Origin: Lepidostoma basale
Lineage: Eukaryota > Arthropoda > Insecta > Trichoptera > Lepidostomatidae
Length of the DNA: 64,000 nt
Reading direction: 5' to 3'
NCBI GenBank assembly: GCA_022606425.2
Contig: JAHDVF020001317.1
Span: forward strand, 1-64,000
Positions 33,715 through 45,417 of this stretch are shown here, one piece after another (position 1 is the stretch's first letter; every line of letters begins with the position of its first letter). Under the pieces are notes generated by a model that was not told the origin of the DNA, ran no database searches, and saw only the letters and a program-made list of their open reading frames with translations. Made by a program: the position numbers and the translations under genes.

Positions 33715-34445
33715 TAAGCTGTTAAATTAAATAACTTTGTTTTTTGTGTCGTAATTGTATTTTTTTTTTACGCGACAGCTGTTTCAACAACCTATGTTGA
33801 CATCATCAGGTGTTACAATAATACTGTATCAAATATCAAATTTTCGTGATTTTTCGAATCTTTATGTGTATTTGTTCTTATGTCAATTTGAATAATTTTT
33901 TTGATATAATTTTGAAGTTTTTGCTGAAATTGAATTAGGTACCTAAATATTTTAATTAAAAGAACGGTTAGTCACCTTTCCAATTAATGTTATTTACTTC
34001 CCGTTATTGTTTATCGTTTTTAATTTTTTATATTTCATCGTTTTTGACTCTATAACATATGTAATTGTTCCTTTTAATGACTGTTTTATTTATTTTTTTT
34101 TGTTATATTTTCCACCTTTAATATTTTCCCCTATTAATAGTAACTAACCGTTCTTTTAATTAAAATGTTTAGGTACCTAACTCAATTTCAGCAAAAACTT
34201 CAAAATTATATCAAAAAATTTTTTCAAATTGACATAGGAATAAATACACACAAAGATTCGAAAAATCACGAAAATTTGACATTTCAAATATTATTGCAAC
34301 ACCTGATGATGTCAACATAAGATAATGAAACAGCTGGCGCGTAAAATAAAATACAATTGTGATACAAAAAACAAAGTTATTTAATTTAACAGTTTAAAAT
34401 GTTAAGGTATCATAGTGTTTCGGCCAAAACAATGGATTATAAGCT
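33715..34445. repeat. HHR family I long foldback
   Basis: Arms 33715-33990 and 34140-34445 are inverted copies, from AATTAAATAACTTTGTTTTT at the outside through the hammerhead-like motif to CCTAAATATTTTAATTAAAA inside. The right end continues to TTTCGGCCAAAACAATGG. The spacer (33990-34140) shows nothing. Right-arm motif (34300-34340) is degraded in stem II and at UC. Confidence 0.75.
33770..33813 (-). ncRNA. Hammerhead-ribozyme-like motif, family I
   Basis: Stem I ACAC/GCGU (three of four pairs), canonical core CUGAUGA, extra U, stem II GUCAAC/GUUGUU with loop AUAG, GAAA, CAGCUG, UC. One arm of the long foldback. Confidence 0.55.
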
Positions 34446-34569
34446 CGTAACACTGGCAGTGCAATTGTTAAGCTCCACCCAGCAGTGTAAGTAGCCGTAG
34501 GGTAAAATAAGATAAGTCTAAACAGACACAAATTAAGAGTAGTGAAAATAATATAATTAATTTAAATTT

Positions 34570-35110
34570 TAGGTCGTATTTTACGTTATGCTATTTGTAG
34601 CATGTCAATGCACGTAACATAAAAACGTAAAGCCGGTGACGTAAAAGAGCTAAGATTACATTTCCTCGTTCCCCCCGCGGCGGGAATATTTTCTAATGTC
34701 CGGTTTATCCTTGCCGACAAAATTCCATAATTGCGCGATCGAAAAAGACTTACGTACGTTTTTCGTAAGATAACGCTTTTGAATTCTAATTTGATTCTGT
34801 GCGCTCGCCAATCCTTTCGGAAACCGAACCCGTCCAGTATAATTTTCGTCAGAAATACCATTTCCCTTCGCCGGCTCCACATCCTTTTCCCAAGTGTGCG
34901 GAATGAAATCCAATTTGTTTTCATCAAATTTCTTCGATTTCGATTTCGAATCTACACTTTTCTCTAACTTCGTAAAATGTTTCCAACTCGACTCACGGTC
35001 AGGCGAAAGGAAGCAATTAACATCTAAAAAGTAATCTCGCTCCAGAAATGTGTTCTGGAATACAAGTAGTCACGATATGCTGCGGAGAGGGTAATTGGTG
35101 ACGATGGAGC
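34570..35110. other. Single-copy GC-richer island, function unknown
   Basis: Contains CCCCGCGGCGGGAATATT and other CpG-bearing stretches unlike the flanks. Both strands have overlapping open frames of 78-113 codons without recognisable domains or consistent coding signature. About 4 kb upstream of the SLO2 start. It could be regulatory or an unrecognised exon. Confidence 0.3.
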
Positions 35111-36109
35111 ATCCGGCTTGCTCCTGTTTATAGGATCTAGACATGAAAATCATTTTCAGAGGTTAAGTGTATCGGAATACATTTATAACCGATGTTTGAA
35201 GTAAAGTAGACTCTTACAGTGGCGTGCTAAATACATTTTTTAAAACAGTGATTTTATTTTGATTTTAAATTACATCAGTGACCTGCTTTTCTTAGTATCA
35301 ATCGCTAAAAAGCTTTATACATCGCAGAGATGGCGCTAAATGAGGCATATTTCTCCTCTTCTCTTACTATTATGATGGAAAGTTTTGCCGACTTTTGTCG
35401 TTTCCAGGGGCCCTGGTTGTTATAGTAATAATAACTCAATATATATTTTTTTCATATTTATGAAAACCTGCGTTCACGGGAGTGAAATGTTTTGCATTGC
35501 TCGGACAATTACTAAAGATTATTACATTTATGATACAACTGCTAAAAAATTGACGATTCTTCAATGTAAATGTTTAGTTAATAAAGCGCCTAATCTATGT
35601 CCCTTTTATTGGTACAAATGATTATTAGTTTTTTTTAAATATTAAGATTGTTTTCTTTAATTAATACTTGAAAAATCAAACAATTGTGAAAAAAACTAAA
35701 TGAAAGGGTTAACGAAGATATCAGAAGGTTTTATTCTATGTTCGCCATACTTTGTGTTGTAGATGTTTTATATTTTTATTTTAATATTTATATTTATATT
35801 TTAATATTTTTATTTTTATTTTAATACTTTGTATACAAAGTGTATAAAAATAAAAATATATCTTAGACAGCTGAATCTTTATGTTGTACTCAAAGCTACT
35901 CTCCAAATGCAATAAATTTACAACATCTCTAGTTTTAGTGATCGTGGTAATGATTTGACCTAGAAACTAAAATACAACTAACTACTTATGGTTAGTTATG
36001 GTTACTTAATGGTTACTTAACTAAAATACATGTTTTGTTCAGAATAGATAAGTTAGAGTTACCTTGATATTTAATTGAACCTACCATATTCATGTCATAT
36101 ATGGTAATC
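35111..36109. other. AT-rich stretch with a short HHR-II-element end
   Basis: ATACTTTGTGTTGTAGATG at about 35747 and TTTGTATACAAAGTGTATA at 35827 resemble the ends of the repeat at 47630-48025. Otherwise no gene seen. Confidence 0.35.
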
Positions 36110-36420
36110 GTAATTCCGAATGTGTTAGGTTGTAGATAGAAGTCCGTTTAGTCGACGGAATTGTATACGCGTAGTTCGGTAAATGATATTGTCTACCGCC
36201 TGGGTCCGGGTTCCATAGGCCGGTACAGAGCGCCCGCAAAGACGCAATCATTCCCTATTCCAACGACCGTCCCTTTAATGATCCTCTCTACTAATAGCCC
36301 TTTTAGCGGCCGAGCTCCTAGCATGAAAATAATAAGGGCGCCAAGCTCTCACGTAGGGCCGTTACTCTCCCGAAATTTGTGACAATCTCTGCAGATTTCT
36401 TTACTTTGTCGTTGCGCAAA
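36110..36420. other. Single-copy GC-richer island
   Basis: The plus strand is open from 36161 to 36382 (RLGPGSIGRYRAPAK, TVPLMILSTNSPF) but I recognise no protein and see no splice pair that fits SLO2. Possibly conserved non-coding DNA upstream of SLO2. Confidence 0.3.
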
Positions 36421-36569
36421 AAGCATTTGCGTTCTCACGAAGATAATTAATAATTTTCAACAAACAACAATGTTTCGTGTTGCTTGGTAAAATGTTGATA
36501 AATTATTAATTATTAAAAAGAAGGATATGTTTACATTAATATGACAGGATTTGTTTATAAATTAAGTAC

Positions 36570-37112
36570 CTAACTAACTAACTTACCATCACGGCGTCTC
36601 CCCGGAGGGGTAGGCAGAAAGAATGGAACGCCACACTGTTCTGTCCTGACATATTTCTCTCGCTTCCTCAACATTCATACGTCGATTTTTCCGACTCCTC
36701 CGTGACCGACATTCAATATTTGATTGATTTGATCGTGCCACGTTTTCCTCGGCCTTCCTCTATTTCTAGCTCCGTTCACGCCGTTTACATATACCTTCTT
36801 TACCATTCTGTCTTCACTCATTCTTTCCATGTTTCCAAGCCATCTTAATGACCCTTTCCTTATTTTGTTCATAACACACATTCATTCGCACCATATTCAC
36901 TTCTTATACTTGCATTTGTCACTCATATACAGATTTGCCACACATTCGTCTTAGATATCTCATTTCTATTGCATTTATTCTACTTTCATTCTTCTTTTGC
37001 CAGTTCCATGCTTCACTTCCATACATAAGAGTTGGCACAAGAACACTATTGTGCACTGCCATCTTAGCTTTTTTTGGATAGGCTTTTGTTGGCGATGACA
37101 ACTTTAAGTGAA
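36570..37112 (-). pseudogene. LINE-A 3' end
   Basis: Tail CTAACTAACTTACCATCACG, hairpin CCCCGGAGGGGTAGG (loop GGA, both arms intact), complement of NRGRPRKTWHDQINQIL at about 36735 and of MYGSEAWNWQKK at about 37020, ending in AVHNSVLVP…KAKMA. Frames broken by two small deletions. Confidence 0.8.
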
Positions 37113-37316
37113 CCATTTATTATGTTTATAAATTTATCAGAATCAAATAGATTTTTGTTGTAAATTGTAAGCTAAAAATAAATACGATCGATTTATAGTT
37201 TTCTGAAAAATATAATTAAAATTTAAATGTTTTCAGATGTTGAAACATCTCTATCCCATATTATATAACAACAATTCTAGAAAACGGTTGTCGTTATGGA
37301 ATATTATGATTTATAA

Positions 37317-37895
37317 AAACTAACTAACTAACTAACCATCACGCCGTCATCCCAAAAGGGTAGACAGAGAAAATGGATCGTTACACTTTAACCGATGCGG
37401 CACTCCATCCTTCTCTTTTCGCCCCCGCGAGAGACGCGGTGTGATGGGTTGCAAACTTCATCGCCACCAATAGGCATCTCCCGCGCGTACTCCGATCGTC
37501 GACTACAAAATAAATCTAAAACAAATTAAATAACTAAATAAAAATAATTTAACACAAAATCTTCTTTTTGATGGTGCACTTGTTGTCAGCTGGATCCGGA
37601 CATTTGTGTTTATTTAATTTATATTCCACGTCTTCCACCGTTTTTCAATTAACTGTATTTAAGCACTTAAAAAAATACAATAGGTACTATCAAGAATTTT
37701 TATTGAAGAAATTATTCAAATTGTCATTGGAACAAATGAAAAAACTATTTTTACACCTGTCAAAATTCTTTATATAAACGAAAAAACTAATATATTATAA
37801 TTTTTACAACGAAAGATTAAAAACGTATTTCGTGTCAAAACTAGCTAGTATAAAGTGCGGCAACAATCAAATGACCAAAACAATTCTCAATATTA
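37317..37895 (-). mobile_element. SINE-1, long copy
   Basis: Tail CTAACTAACTAACCATCACG to the far 5' module (GACCAAAACAATTCTC) at about 37890. Matches the copies at 16750 and 30730. Confidence 0.75.
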
Positions 37896-37930
37896 GAACA
37901 ATTAGTTAAATTTATAATATAGTTATACAC

Positions 37931-37974
37931 TTACATCTGAAGACGGATGTTACCTCCAAAACATTGTCGTGTTT
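37931..37974 (+). ncRNA. Hammerhead-ribozyme-like motif, family V, decayed
   Basis: Stem I ACAU/GUGU, core CUGAAGA (only U7 changed, a tolerated site), then C, stem II GGAUG/CCUCC (four of five pairs), AAAA instead of GAAA, CAUUG, UC. The loss of G12 should abolish activity. Confidence 0.45.
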
Positions 37975-38009
37975 AAATATTTTAAGTATTATTTTATAAA
38001 GATATTGAA

Positions 38010-38290
38010 TAAATTAAACTAACTAACTAATTAACCATCACGCCGTCTCCCCGAAAGGGTAGGCAGAAAGAATGGACTGCCATACCGATGCGGCACTCCA
38101 TCCTTCTCTTTTCGCCCCGTGGAAGACGCGGTGTGATAGGTTGTGAATCTCATCGCCACCAATAGGCATCTCCCACGCACACTTCGATCGTCCAACATCC
38201 ACAAAATAAATCCAAAACAAATCATATGAAATACAATGATATAAAATGACAAATTAAAAATATTTTAATACATAATATTCATTTTAGATT
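38010..38290 (-). mobile_element. SINE-1 copy
   Basis: Tail CTAACTAACTAATTAACCATC, hairpin CCCCGAAAGGGTAGG, GGTTGTGAATCTCATCGCC, ends near TAATACATAATATTC. It lacks the ~10 nt carrying the stop between ASVKV and QSILSAY, so one frame runs through into the LINE-A-like end; probably chance. Confidence 0.75.
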
Positions 38291-39197
38291 AGGATTAAAT
38301 AAATTAAAGCGGAAAATATACAGTTTTGTGTATTAAATTCCTTTTTTTTTCTAGTGTTTTGCATGTATCCAAAACATCTAAACAAAATATTTACACTACA
38401 CTATATATTTACAAATCCTGTAGAACATTTCAGTTAAATATATAGATTTTTATTACAATTTTTAAACGAAAAATAAAACGAAATAATGTATATAAACATT
38501 TTCTAACTATACATTTCTAATTAAAGTTCATAACAATTTAGTGTTTTTAAAAGTAATATTTCAAATAATACATATTTTTTCTCAAAGTACGACATACTGA
38601 CATACTGAACTGCAGAAGGGGTGCATTATTCCGCTGTTTTTAATCAAGCGATATTGTGATAGAGATCATGTCCCACGCTCAGTAATAAAAATTCACATCA
38701 CATCTCCTCATCAATTGGACTATAGAACCCAGCAGTTCAGCGATCTCAATTGAAGAGACAACTAAGAACTGCTGAAACTTGTTATATCACGTGAACACTC
38801 CAGTTTATTTATTTTTATAAATAAGGTTATAAAATTGTTTATATAATGTTTAATTTTATATTTATGTTAGTTTTGAGTTAACTATTTAAGTTAATTACAT
38901 TTGAATTGAAATATAATTGAATTGTAAAATTGTATTTACTTAAAATAAATGTACAAGTTTTCTACATATTTTTTATTGCAATTTAGGTACAATTTTAAAT
39001 AAAAAATGAATATCAAGTGTATTAAATAATTTAATGTAGATTAATAATAAGTGTTTTGTATAAAATCTTTTGTGAATAACTTTATTCAACTCACATTTTG
39101 AAATGTGACTCGTGAATTTATATCTACATATGTGACCGTGGACAAGCGCTTGTTAGGGTAATCTAATAGTGCCCATATGGAGGAAGTCTGATCGAGA
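38291..39197. other. DNA upstream of the SLO2 start codon
   Basis: AT-rich; unique patches (38600-38790, 39110-39197). The stretch 39118-39197 is GC-richer and probably 5' UTR: TGTGACCGTGGACAAGCGC, then GGAGGAAGTCTGATCGAGA before the ATG. No TATA box or initiator could be assigned with confidence; an upstream acceptor AG cannot be excluded. Confidence 0.4.
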
Positions 39198-39268
39198 ATG
39201 GCCAACTCGAGCCGGTACAGTTCGTACAACTGCCTATCAAGCTGGGACAGCTATGATAAAATCCCAAG
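39198..39268 (+). CDS. SLO2: SLO2 (KCNT) channel, putative first coding exon
   Basis: N-terminal exon of the Na+-activated (SLO2/KCNT) potassium channel, a six-transmembrane pore protein of neurons and muscle. ATG at 39198-39200, with an in-frame TGA three codons upstream, so this is the start for this exon. It encodes MANSSRYSSYNC then LSSWDSYDKIP and two bases (AG) of a split codon; the donor is AAG|GTATTT at 39269. The next coding exon in the window begins with one base that completes AGA (Arg), keeping the frame into [10 protein letters not shown]. This N-terminus is poorly conserved between phyla, so identity rests mainly on phase, strand and spacing. An alternative first exon elsewhere is possible. 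Confidence 0.68.
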
Positions 39269-39348
39269 GTATTTAAATAACGATTTTATTTATTTTTGTG
39301 ATGAAAGAATCATCTATATGTTTTAAACTTTGTGGTGACATATTCAAT

Positions 39349-39464
39349 AAGTATAAATAAGCACAAATAACTCAGTTAACACCACTTTATTTAATTGTGG
39401 TGAAGTGAATTTAAGAACACCAATAAAGTGGTGTCAACTAAGTTATTTGTGCTTATTTATACTG
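39349..39464. repeat. Hairpin with 42-bp arms just inside intron 1
   Basis: AGTATAAATAAGCACAAATA…CACTTTATT (39350-39391) against its inverse (39422-39463), loop about 30 nt. It starts 80 bp after the exon 1 donor. Likely a MITE. Confidence 0.75.
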
Positions 39465-39489
39465 ATTTTATTTAATTATATTTTTATTT

Positions 39490-39660
39490 TAGATAAACTT
39501 AAGGCGTTACACTTTAAAGTTCCACAATAACAATTTTTTGTGAATTAAAAACACTGTTTTTCCCACTTTTGCCTTTATTTTACTAGACATATTTTGAAGG
39601 CTTACCTTCACCTTCACATAAATGAAAAAAAAAACAGTGTTTTATTAGATATTTTTTATT
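39490..39660. repeat. HHR family III, partial copy
   Basis: AGATAAACTTAAGGCGTTACAC, AAAACACTGTTTTT, ACTAGACATATTTTGAAGG and the mirrored AAAAACAGTG end match the element at 44750-45440, with the middle collapsed. It shows the uninterrupted site into which LINE-B inserted in that other copy. Confidence 0.65.
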
Positions 39661-39714
39661 TATTTATTTATTTATGTAATTATGTAATTTTTTTACAGAT
39701 AAATGTTTATAAGA

Positions 39715-39955
39715 TAATCGAATGTTTTTATTGAAATCTCTTGATGGAAGATCATTTTAAATAATAATTAAATAAAACGATGTTTTTTAACTACTGCCAC
39801 CTTTGTCTTTATTTCGACCGCGACCGTTTTCGCCATGGTGGCATCGACAGACTGGAGACGACATACCAGTCTGTCGATGCCAGTGAGCCTGGCGAAACTG
39901 GTCGCTTTCGAAATAAAGAAAAATGTGGAAGTAGTTAAAAACATCGTTTTATTAT
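39715..39955. repeat. HHR family IV inverted dimer
   Basis: Same layout as 10915-11160. The plus motif (39866-39906) keeps core CUGUCGA, U, GCCAG/CUGGC, GAAA, CUGG, UC; stem I retains three of four pairs. The minus motif has lost part of stem II. Confidence 0.7.
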
Positions 39956-40009
39956 TTTATTAGATTAATGTTCGTATATTAATATTATATGAAACGAGTA
40001 TAGATATTA

Positions 40010-40475
40010 AATAGCTACATAATGGTGTTCAAGTGCCAACCTTATGTATGGAAATGAAGCTTAGGGCTGACAATATAAGGATTAAAGTATGACAAATGGC
40101 GCAGAAATGAGATCACTTAGAAGAATGTGAAAACGATATATGATACAATACCGAAGAATGAAATAAGAAAGTAATGTACGGATGATTGGGTCCTGAGTAA
40201 AACTAGATGGCTTTAAAAAACCTAAGATGGCTTTTGACATATGAATTAGAGATGAATAGTTAAAATGTTGTAAACAAGCAGTGTGAGTGGAAAGAAAAGC
40301 CGCGGAAGAATAAGGAAAGCATGGCATTACCAAATTAATATAATACTAAAAGGCGGCCGCATTCAGTCATAAAAATCGACGAGCGTGTACGTTACGATGT
40401 GTGAATGTAGAGGAAACTTAGGGGTTTTGTCATAACAAAAAAGTATGCCTACCCCTCCCGTTAGTTAGTTATTTT
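40010..40475 (+). pseudogene. LINE-A, strongly decayed
   Basis: ATAATGGTGTTCAAGTGCC, TATGTATGGAAATGAAGC, GATCACTTAGAAGAATGTG, GGCATTACCAAATTAAT and CTACCCCTCCCGTTAGTTAG in LINE-A order. Several deletions; all frames broken. Confidence 0.65.
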
Positions 40476-40689
40476 TTTCCCATTAAACATCGGCTTTTTT
40501 AAGACACAAAAGTTTTAATCTCATTTTCAGTTAAGTGTACATACCTTCTTGTTTTATTTTAACATGTTATTTGTGTTTTTAATTTTGACGAAAACATTTT
40601 TTCACTGGAAATTTTATTATATTTAATGGGGTTGACAAGTTTCGTATGCAAGGGCGTTGTCAAATGTCTAATGTCACATCATACTTTTT

Positions 40690-41030
40690 ATCTTTTTCTT
40701 CTTCTTTTAATAGATCTGACGATCTGTGACACAGAAATCATATCTCGTCGGATGATGAGATCCAGCTGTCCCTCCATCTCTTAGGCGGTCTTCCAGATGG
40801 GCGGTGTCCGGAGGGGATTTCATAAGCGGCTGTATATGCAAGTGTGCCACACATCCATTCTGGCTACATGGTCCCTCCAGTATCTTCTTCTGGATCTACT
40901 CCACTGAACGATATCCTCTATTTCGCAATCCTTTCTTATGTCTACGTTGCGGACACGATCTCGGAGGGTTTTTCTAGTAATCGATCCTAGGACCTTCATC
41001 TCCGATGTTCTCAGTAATACTTTGTATGTA
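40690..41030 (-). pseudogene. LINE-B 3' fragment
   Basis: TTCTTCTTCTTTTA tail complement, then the complement of GRPPKRWRDSW and a frame reading LLRTSEMKVLGSITRKTLRD and RVRNVDIRKDCEIEDI, QWSRSRRRYWRDHVARMD. Almost identical to the copy at 44976 but with a frameshift. A possible 7-bp duplication ATACTTT flanks it. Confidence 0.8.
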
Positions 41031-41365
41031 CAATATAATTCTGTGATGATTATTTTCATAAAAACATTGATAACTGCATCACTATTATGTCGGATGTTTT
41101 ATTATGAGACTAGGAAGTGTTATTTTATATAGGGGTGCCATAAAAGAAACTTGGGTGGGTACCTGAATGGTGACAAACACATTAAAGCAGAGGAAACTTA
41201 AGTCTTGGGTACAAAGTCTAGTGTACTCAAAGTTAAGTGCAATGGAAAGGATAATAGAATTTCTTAGCTTATCCTGCGATGGCTATTAAAGTGATTTTAC
41301 TTTGGCGTGTATTCACACTATCCTGTTATAAACATCCACTTACTTCTAATTTCAAAAAAAGCTAA

Positions 41366-43215
41366 CTAACTAACCATCACGCCGTCTTCCAGAAGGGGTA
41401 GGCATAAAATAATGGACTGCCACACTTTTCTTTCCTGACATATTTCTCACGCTTCCTCAACATTCATACATCGTGTCATGCACGTGCGTCGATTTCTCTG
41501 ACTCCTCACATGGCCGACATTCAATATTTGATTTATTTGATCGTGCCACGTTTTCCTCGGTCTTCCTCTATTTCTGGTTCCATTCACATCATTAACATAT
41601 AATTTTTTTACCATTCTTTCTTCATTCATTCTTTCAATATGTCCAAACCATCTTAATGATCCTTTCATTATTTTGTTCATGACACCATCATTCGCACCGC
41701 ATTCACTTCTTATATTTTCATTCGGCACTCTATCATACACAGAGTATCCACACATTCTTCTAAGAGATCTCATTTCAACTGCATTTATTCTACTTTCATC
41801 CTTCTTTTGCCAGTTCCATGCTTCGCTTCCATACATAATAGAAGAACACCATTGTGCACTGCCATTCTAGCTTTTTTTGATAGGTTTTTGTTTGCGATGA
41901 CAACTTTAAGTGCACCATTCACTTTGTTGCCTGCCCCAACCCTTCTTTCAATATCCCTCTCCACTCGCCCATCTCTTGTAAACATACTACCTAAATACAC
42001 GAACTCAACTACTTGCTCCAAATTTTCACCATTCACGCTAATGTTGCAGACTGTCTGGTTTCTTCCTTTTCAAAAATCATTACCTTGGACTTATTAACAT
42101 TCATCATCAGATCATTTCGCATGCATACCTCATACATACAATTCACCAGGACTTGTAGTTCATGATCGTTGTCTGCAAGAAGGACAGCGTCATCCGCATA
42201 CAAGAGACAGCTTACTGACACTCCGCTCATTTTGGCACCTACATCCAACCCTTTCAGCTCTTTCATACATTTGTCCATATACAGATTAAATAACCACGGG
42301 GACATTACGCAACCCTGTTTGACACCTTTATTGATATCAAACCAGGCTGTGAGATCTCCATTTACTCTGACACTAGCAGTGCTTTCTGTGTATAGCGACT
42401 TAATTGCCGTGATCAGTTTTGTACTTATTCCATATTCAGACAATATTTCCCACAACTTTTCTCTATTAACGTAATCATATGCTTTTTGCAAGTCGACAAA
42501 TGCACAGAAAAGTTTGCGGTTTTTGGCCAGAAACTTCTCTGTCAATGTACGAAGTCCAAAAATTTGATCCATACATCCTCTGCCATTCATAATGGCACCT
42601 TGCACATCCCAAACTTTGTCACTCGTCAATTTTCTTACTCTTTCTATTAAAATTCTGCCATAGACTTTACCAACGACACTCAAAAGACTAATAGCTCTGT
42701 GGTTTCCACATTCCATACGCGGTCCTTTTCCTTTGTACAGGGGCATAATTACTGCTCTCCTCCAGTCTAACGGCGTATATCCCTCCTCCAAGCACTGGTT
42801 AAATAACTTACATAACCATGCAGAAACCACTTCGCCACTGCTTTTAATAAAATCTATGGCAATACAATCAAATCCAACAGCTTTTCCACTTTTCATTGCA
42901 TTCACAGATCTTTTCATCTCATTCGTACTTATTTTCTCAATATTATCATTCATAGGTCCCGCACTCGCACTAGTTGTTATACTTTCGATCACGCTTGTAT
43001 CACCACCATACATCTCCTTAAAATATTCCATCCATCTTTCTTGTATGATCTTACTCTCCGTTAACATTCTTCCCTCGTTGTCTAAAATTGCTTTCACACA
43101 TCCACTATCAGGAGGATTTCGGGCTTTTTTTACTTCTTTCCAAAACATTTTTAAATTTGCTTGGAAGTTGTTTGTCATTTTGAGCCAAACATGTAAATTT
43201 AGCGTTATTATTTAG
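41366..43215 (-). pseudogene. LINE-A, longest copy: reverse transcriptase and C-terminus
   Basis: Non-LTR retrotransposon, 5'-truncated near 43215 so the endonuclease is missing. The main frame (43178 to 42033) shows the RT motifs in order: FWKEVKKAR, GKAVGFDCI, FNQCLEEGYTPLDWR, NHRAISLLSVVGK, the catalytic Asp in FVDLQKAYDYVNREKLWE, GVKQGCVMSPWLFNLY and LLYADDAVLLA. After KSKVMIFEKEE a frameshift (about 42055) leads to NGENLEQVVEFVYLGSMFT and ERRVGAGNK; an ~8-nt deletion near 41830 shifts again to MYGSEAWNWQ…GRPRKTWHDQINQIL. A stop after MNVEEA (41447) precedes the tail at 41366-41385. Three breaks, so dead. The RTE superfamily is the best guess. Confidence 0.9.
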
Positions 43216-43334
43216 TTATTATACTGCTCAGATGAAGCTTGGGTCCAAGCAAAACTAGGAATCAATTATAATAACCATACCATGGTTAATTAGAAAGTTT
43301 TCATAATTGTTGAATTGACAATATGTATTATTTA

Positions 43335-43595
43335 TTATTATAATATTATTATTATTTTGTTGAATCGCTCTTTACATCATGGCAGCATGAACCAAATCGA
43401 TGTAAAGGGTAATATAGCTATCATAGTGATTCTCGTGACATGTGATAGGTAGCTAATCTATCGCCATTTTATTGTCAATTAAATTCTACACCAGACTAAA
43501 GACAGTGTGACAATCACACTGTCGTTGCCGGGAATCGAACCCGGAACCTTCGGGGTGTCAGTCAATGCACTTACAACTCGGACACGAAGGTCGTT
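43335..43595 (-). mobile_element. SINE-2, (AAT)n-tailed subfamily
   Basis: Plus strand starts with ATTATTATAATATTATTATT, then GTTGAATCGCTCTTTACATC, and ends GGGAATCGAACCCGGAACC (B box) and ACACGAAGGTCGTT. Same 3' module as 6721-6974. Confidence 0.8.
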
Positions 43596-44749
43596 TCGTT
43601 TCTGTATCAATAATATATGCTTATAATTGTTGTAGCATGTCAATGGATTTATTTTATTGTGTCTATGTGTTTTTATATATGTATTTATTGTTGAAACACA
43701 AAGTTAAACACAAAGTTAAAACAGATAAGTAATAAAAAATATATATTAAAACAGATTAAATGCCTCAGTTAGATGTGCACACCAAGAACATAACATTCGA
43801 AGTTCAACTATCTTGTACCACACCTCGGTGTAAAGATCCGTCAGGCAAAACTAGACATCAATTTAAGATAAAGAGACATACAATTTTAGTTAAACAAGGC
43901 TAAAGAATAAAGGATAAAGAACAACCATACCAATCAGGTATAATAAAACCATAGTACTAATGTATGACAATATCTGTTTTCCTACATAAATCATGATGCT
44001 TTATAAACCATGAAATGTGATGAGGCAAAACCTATTGATAGAAATTTAATAACATCCCTTCCGTTTCGTATTTTCCAATAAAACGAATTTGGAAATAATA
44101 CACTAGTGCTTTACATACTCGTACATAACGTATTCACGTTCACAATTTTTCGAATTTCTTTGGAGCCATATTGATTTCGGATAAAAAATGTATATTTCAC
44201 TATATAAAAAGGCACATTTTTATGGATTTCAATTTCAATGATAAATTTTCTGCTTAAAGAGATGTACTATATTCACCATATTCATATTATATACTTTTTC
44301 ATACACTAATCCTGATATTTTTGATACTCGTACTGAGGAGTCTTCAGAAATATAATTAATTTTCTTAGATCCCTTTAGAATTTCCTTTTGGAATTTTATA
44401 ATAGGTAATTTTCAAACGTTATGATTACTCAGACATTATTACGACTTCAATAATATTACATACTTCGTAGTTATTTATTCATGATATTCATATTCAAATA
44501 TTTCAAACGAGGTTTGGAATTATTTCCTAGTAATTATTTTTGTTAAAGCTTTATTTTTTATATTATAAGTGCTTATAAATATGTTAATTAATCTCTTAAA
44601 TAATCGCCAATCGTTTCTGTCATGAACGAAACTTTCATTATATATATTAAAAAAACTCCAAAATAAACTTTTGACGTAGATTATTTGCGGTTTAATTTTA
44701 TATTTGAGAAAAAAATCTCACTGGAACAAAATTTACTTAGGAATATTTA
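43596..44749. other. AT-rich intronic stretch
   Basis: No gene or shared repeat recognised, apart from short AGGCAAAACTAGACATCAAT-like sequence near 43850 resembling DNA at 43240. Confidence 0.45.
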
Positions 44750-44840
44750 TGAATTAAAACACTGTTTTTTTTCACTTTAAAGTTTATTTTTCTCGACATG
44801 TTTTGAAGGCTTACACCTTCATCATCGGGAGTTTATATCG

Positions 44841-44884
44841 TTCTCCCGATGATGGAGGTGCAAGCCTTCGAAACATGTTAAGAA
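44841..44884 (+). ncRNA. Hammerhead-ribozyme-like motif, family III
   Basis: Stem I UUCUC against AAGAA (four of five pairs), core CCGAUGA (U4 is C), extra U, stem II GGAGG/CCUUC with loop UGCAAG, GAAA at 44870-44873, CAUG, UU. The opposite arm has GAAGG/CCUUC in stem II, so the second pair is A-U in one arm and G-U in the other. Confidence 0.5.
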
Positions 44885-44975
44885 AACTAAACTCAAAAGT
44901 GGAAAAAACAGTGTTTTGATTCATAAAAAGTTTGACATTATGGAATTCCACAGTGTTAACGCCTTAAGTTTATCT

Positions 44976-45417
44976 TCTTCTTCTTCTTCTTCTTTTGATA
45001 GATCTGACGATCTGTGACACAGAAATCATATCTCGTCGGATGATGAGATCCAGCTGTCCCTCCATCTCTTAGGCGGTCTTCCAGGTGGGCGGTGTCCGGA
45101 AGGGATTTCATAGGCGGCTGTATACGCGAGTCTGTCACCATCCATTCGGGCTACATGGTCCCTCCAGTATCTTCTTCTGGATCTACTCCACTGAACGATA
45201 TCCTCTATTTCGCAGGTTTCCCTTATGTCTGCGTTGCGGACACGATCTCGGAGGGTTTTTCCAGTAATTGATCTTAGGACCTTCATCTCCGATGTTCTAA
45301 GTAGTCCCTTGGTTCGCACAGTGTCAGCCCGCGTCTCTACAGCGTACGTCATGATGGGTCGCACGCATGTTTTGTATATTCTGATCTTGCTGTCGATACG
45401 CATGTGCTTGTTTTTTT
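44976..45417 (-). pseudogene. LINE-B, best copy, 13-bp target duplication
   Basis: The minus frame 45403-45026 is intact over 125 codons: MRIDSKIRIYKTCVRPIMTY, ETRADTVRTKGLLRTSEMK, TLRDRVRNADIRETCEIED, RRYWRDHVARMD and HRPPGRPPKRWRDSW. This is the post-RT region of ORF2; RT itself is lost by 5' truncation. (GAA)n tail complement at 44973-44993. CTTAAGTTTATCT is duplicated exactly at 44963-44975 and 45418-45430, so the insertion is recent. Confidence 0.88.

Noticed and set aside
34586..34927. 113-codon minus frame as a gene
   Set aside because: Three overlapping frames of similar length on both strands suggest composition, not coding; kept only as an unknown island.
42169..43215. Plus-strand open frames of 101 and 160 codons
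   Set aside because: They are antisense shadows of the LINE-A reverse transcriptase frame.
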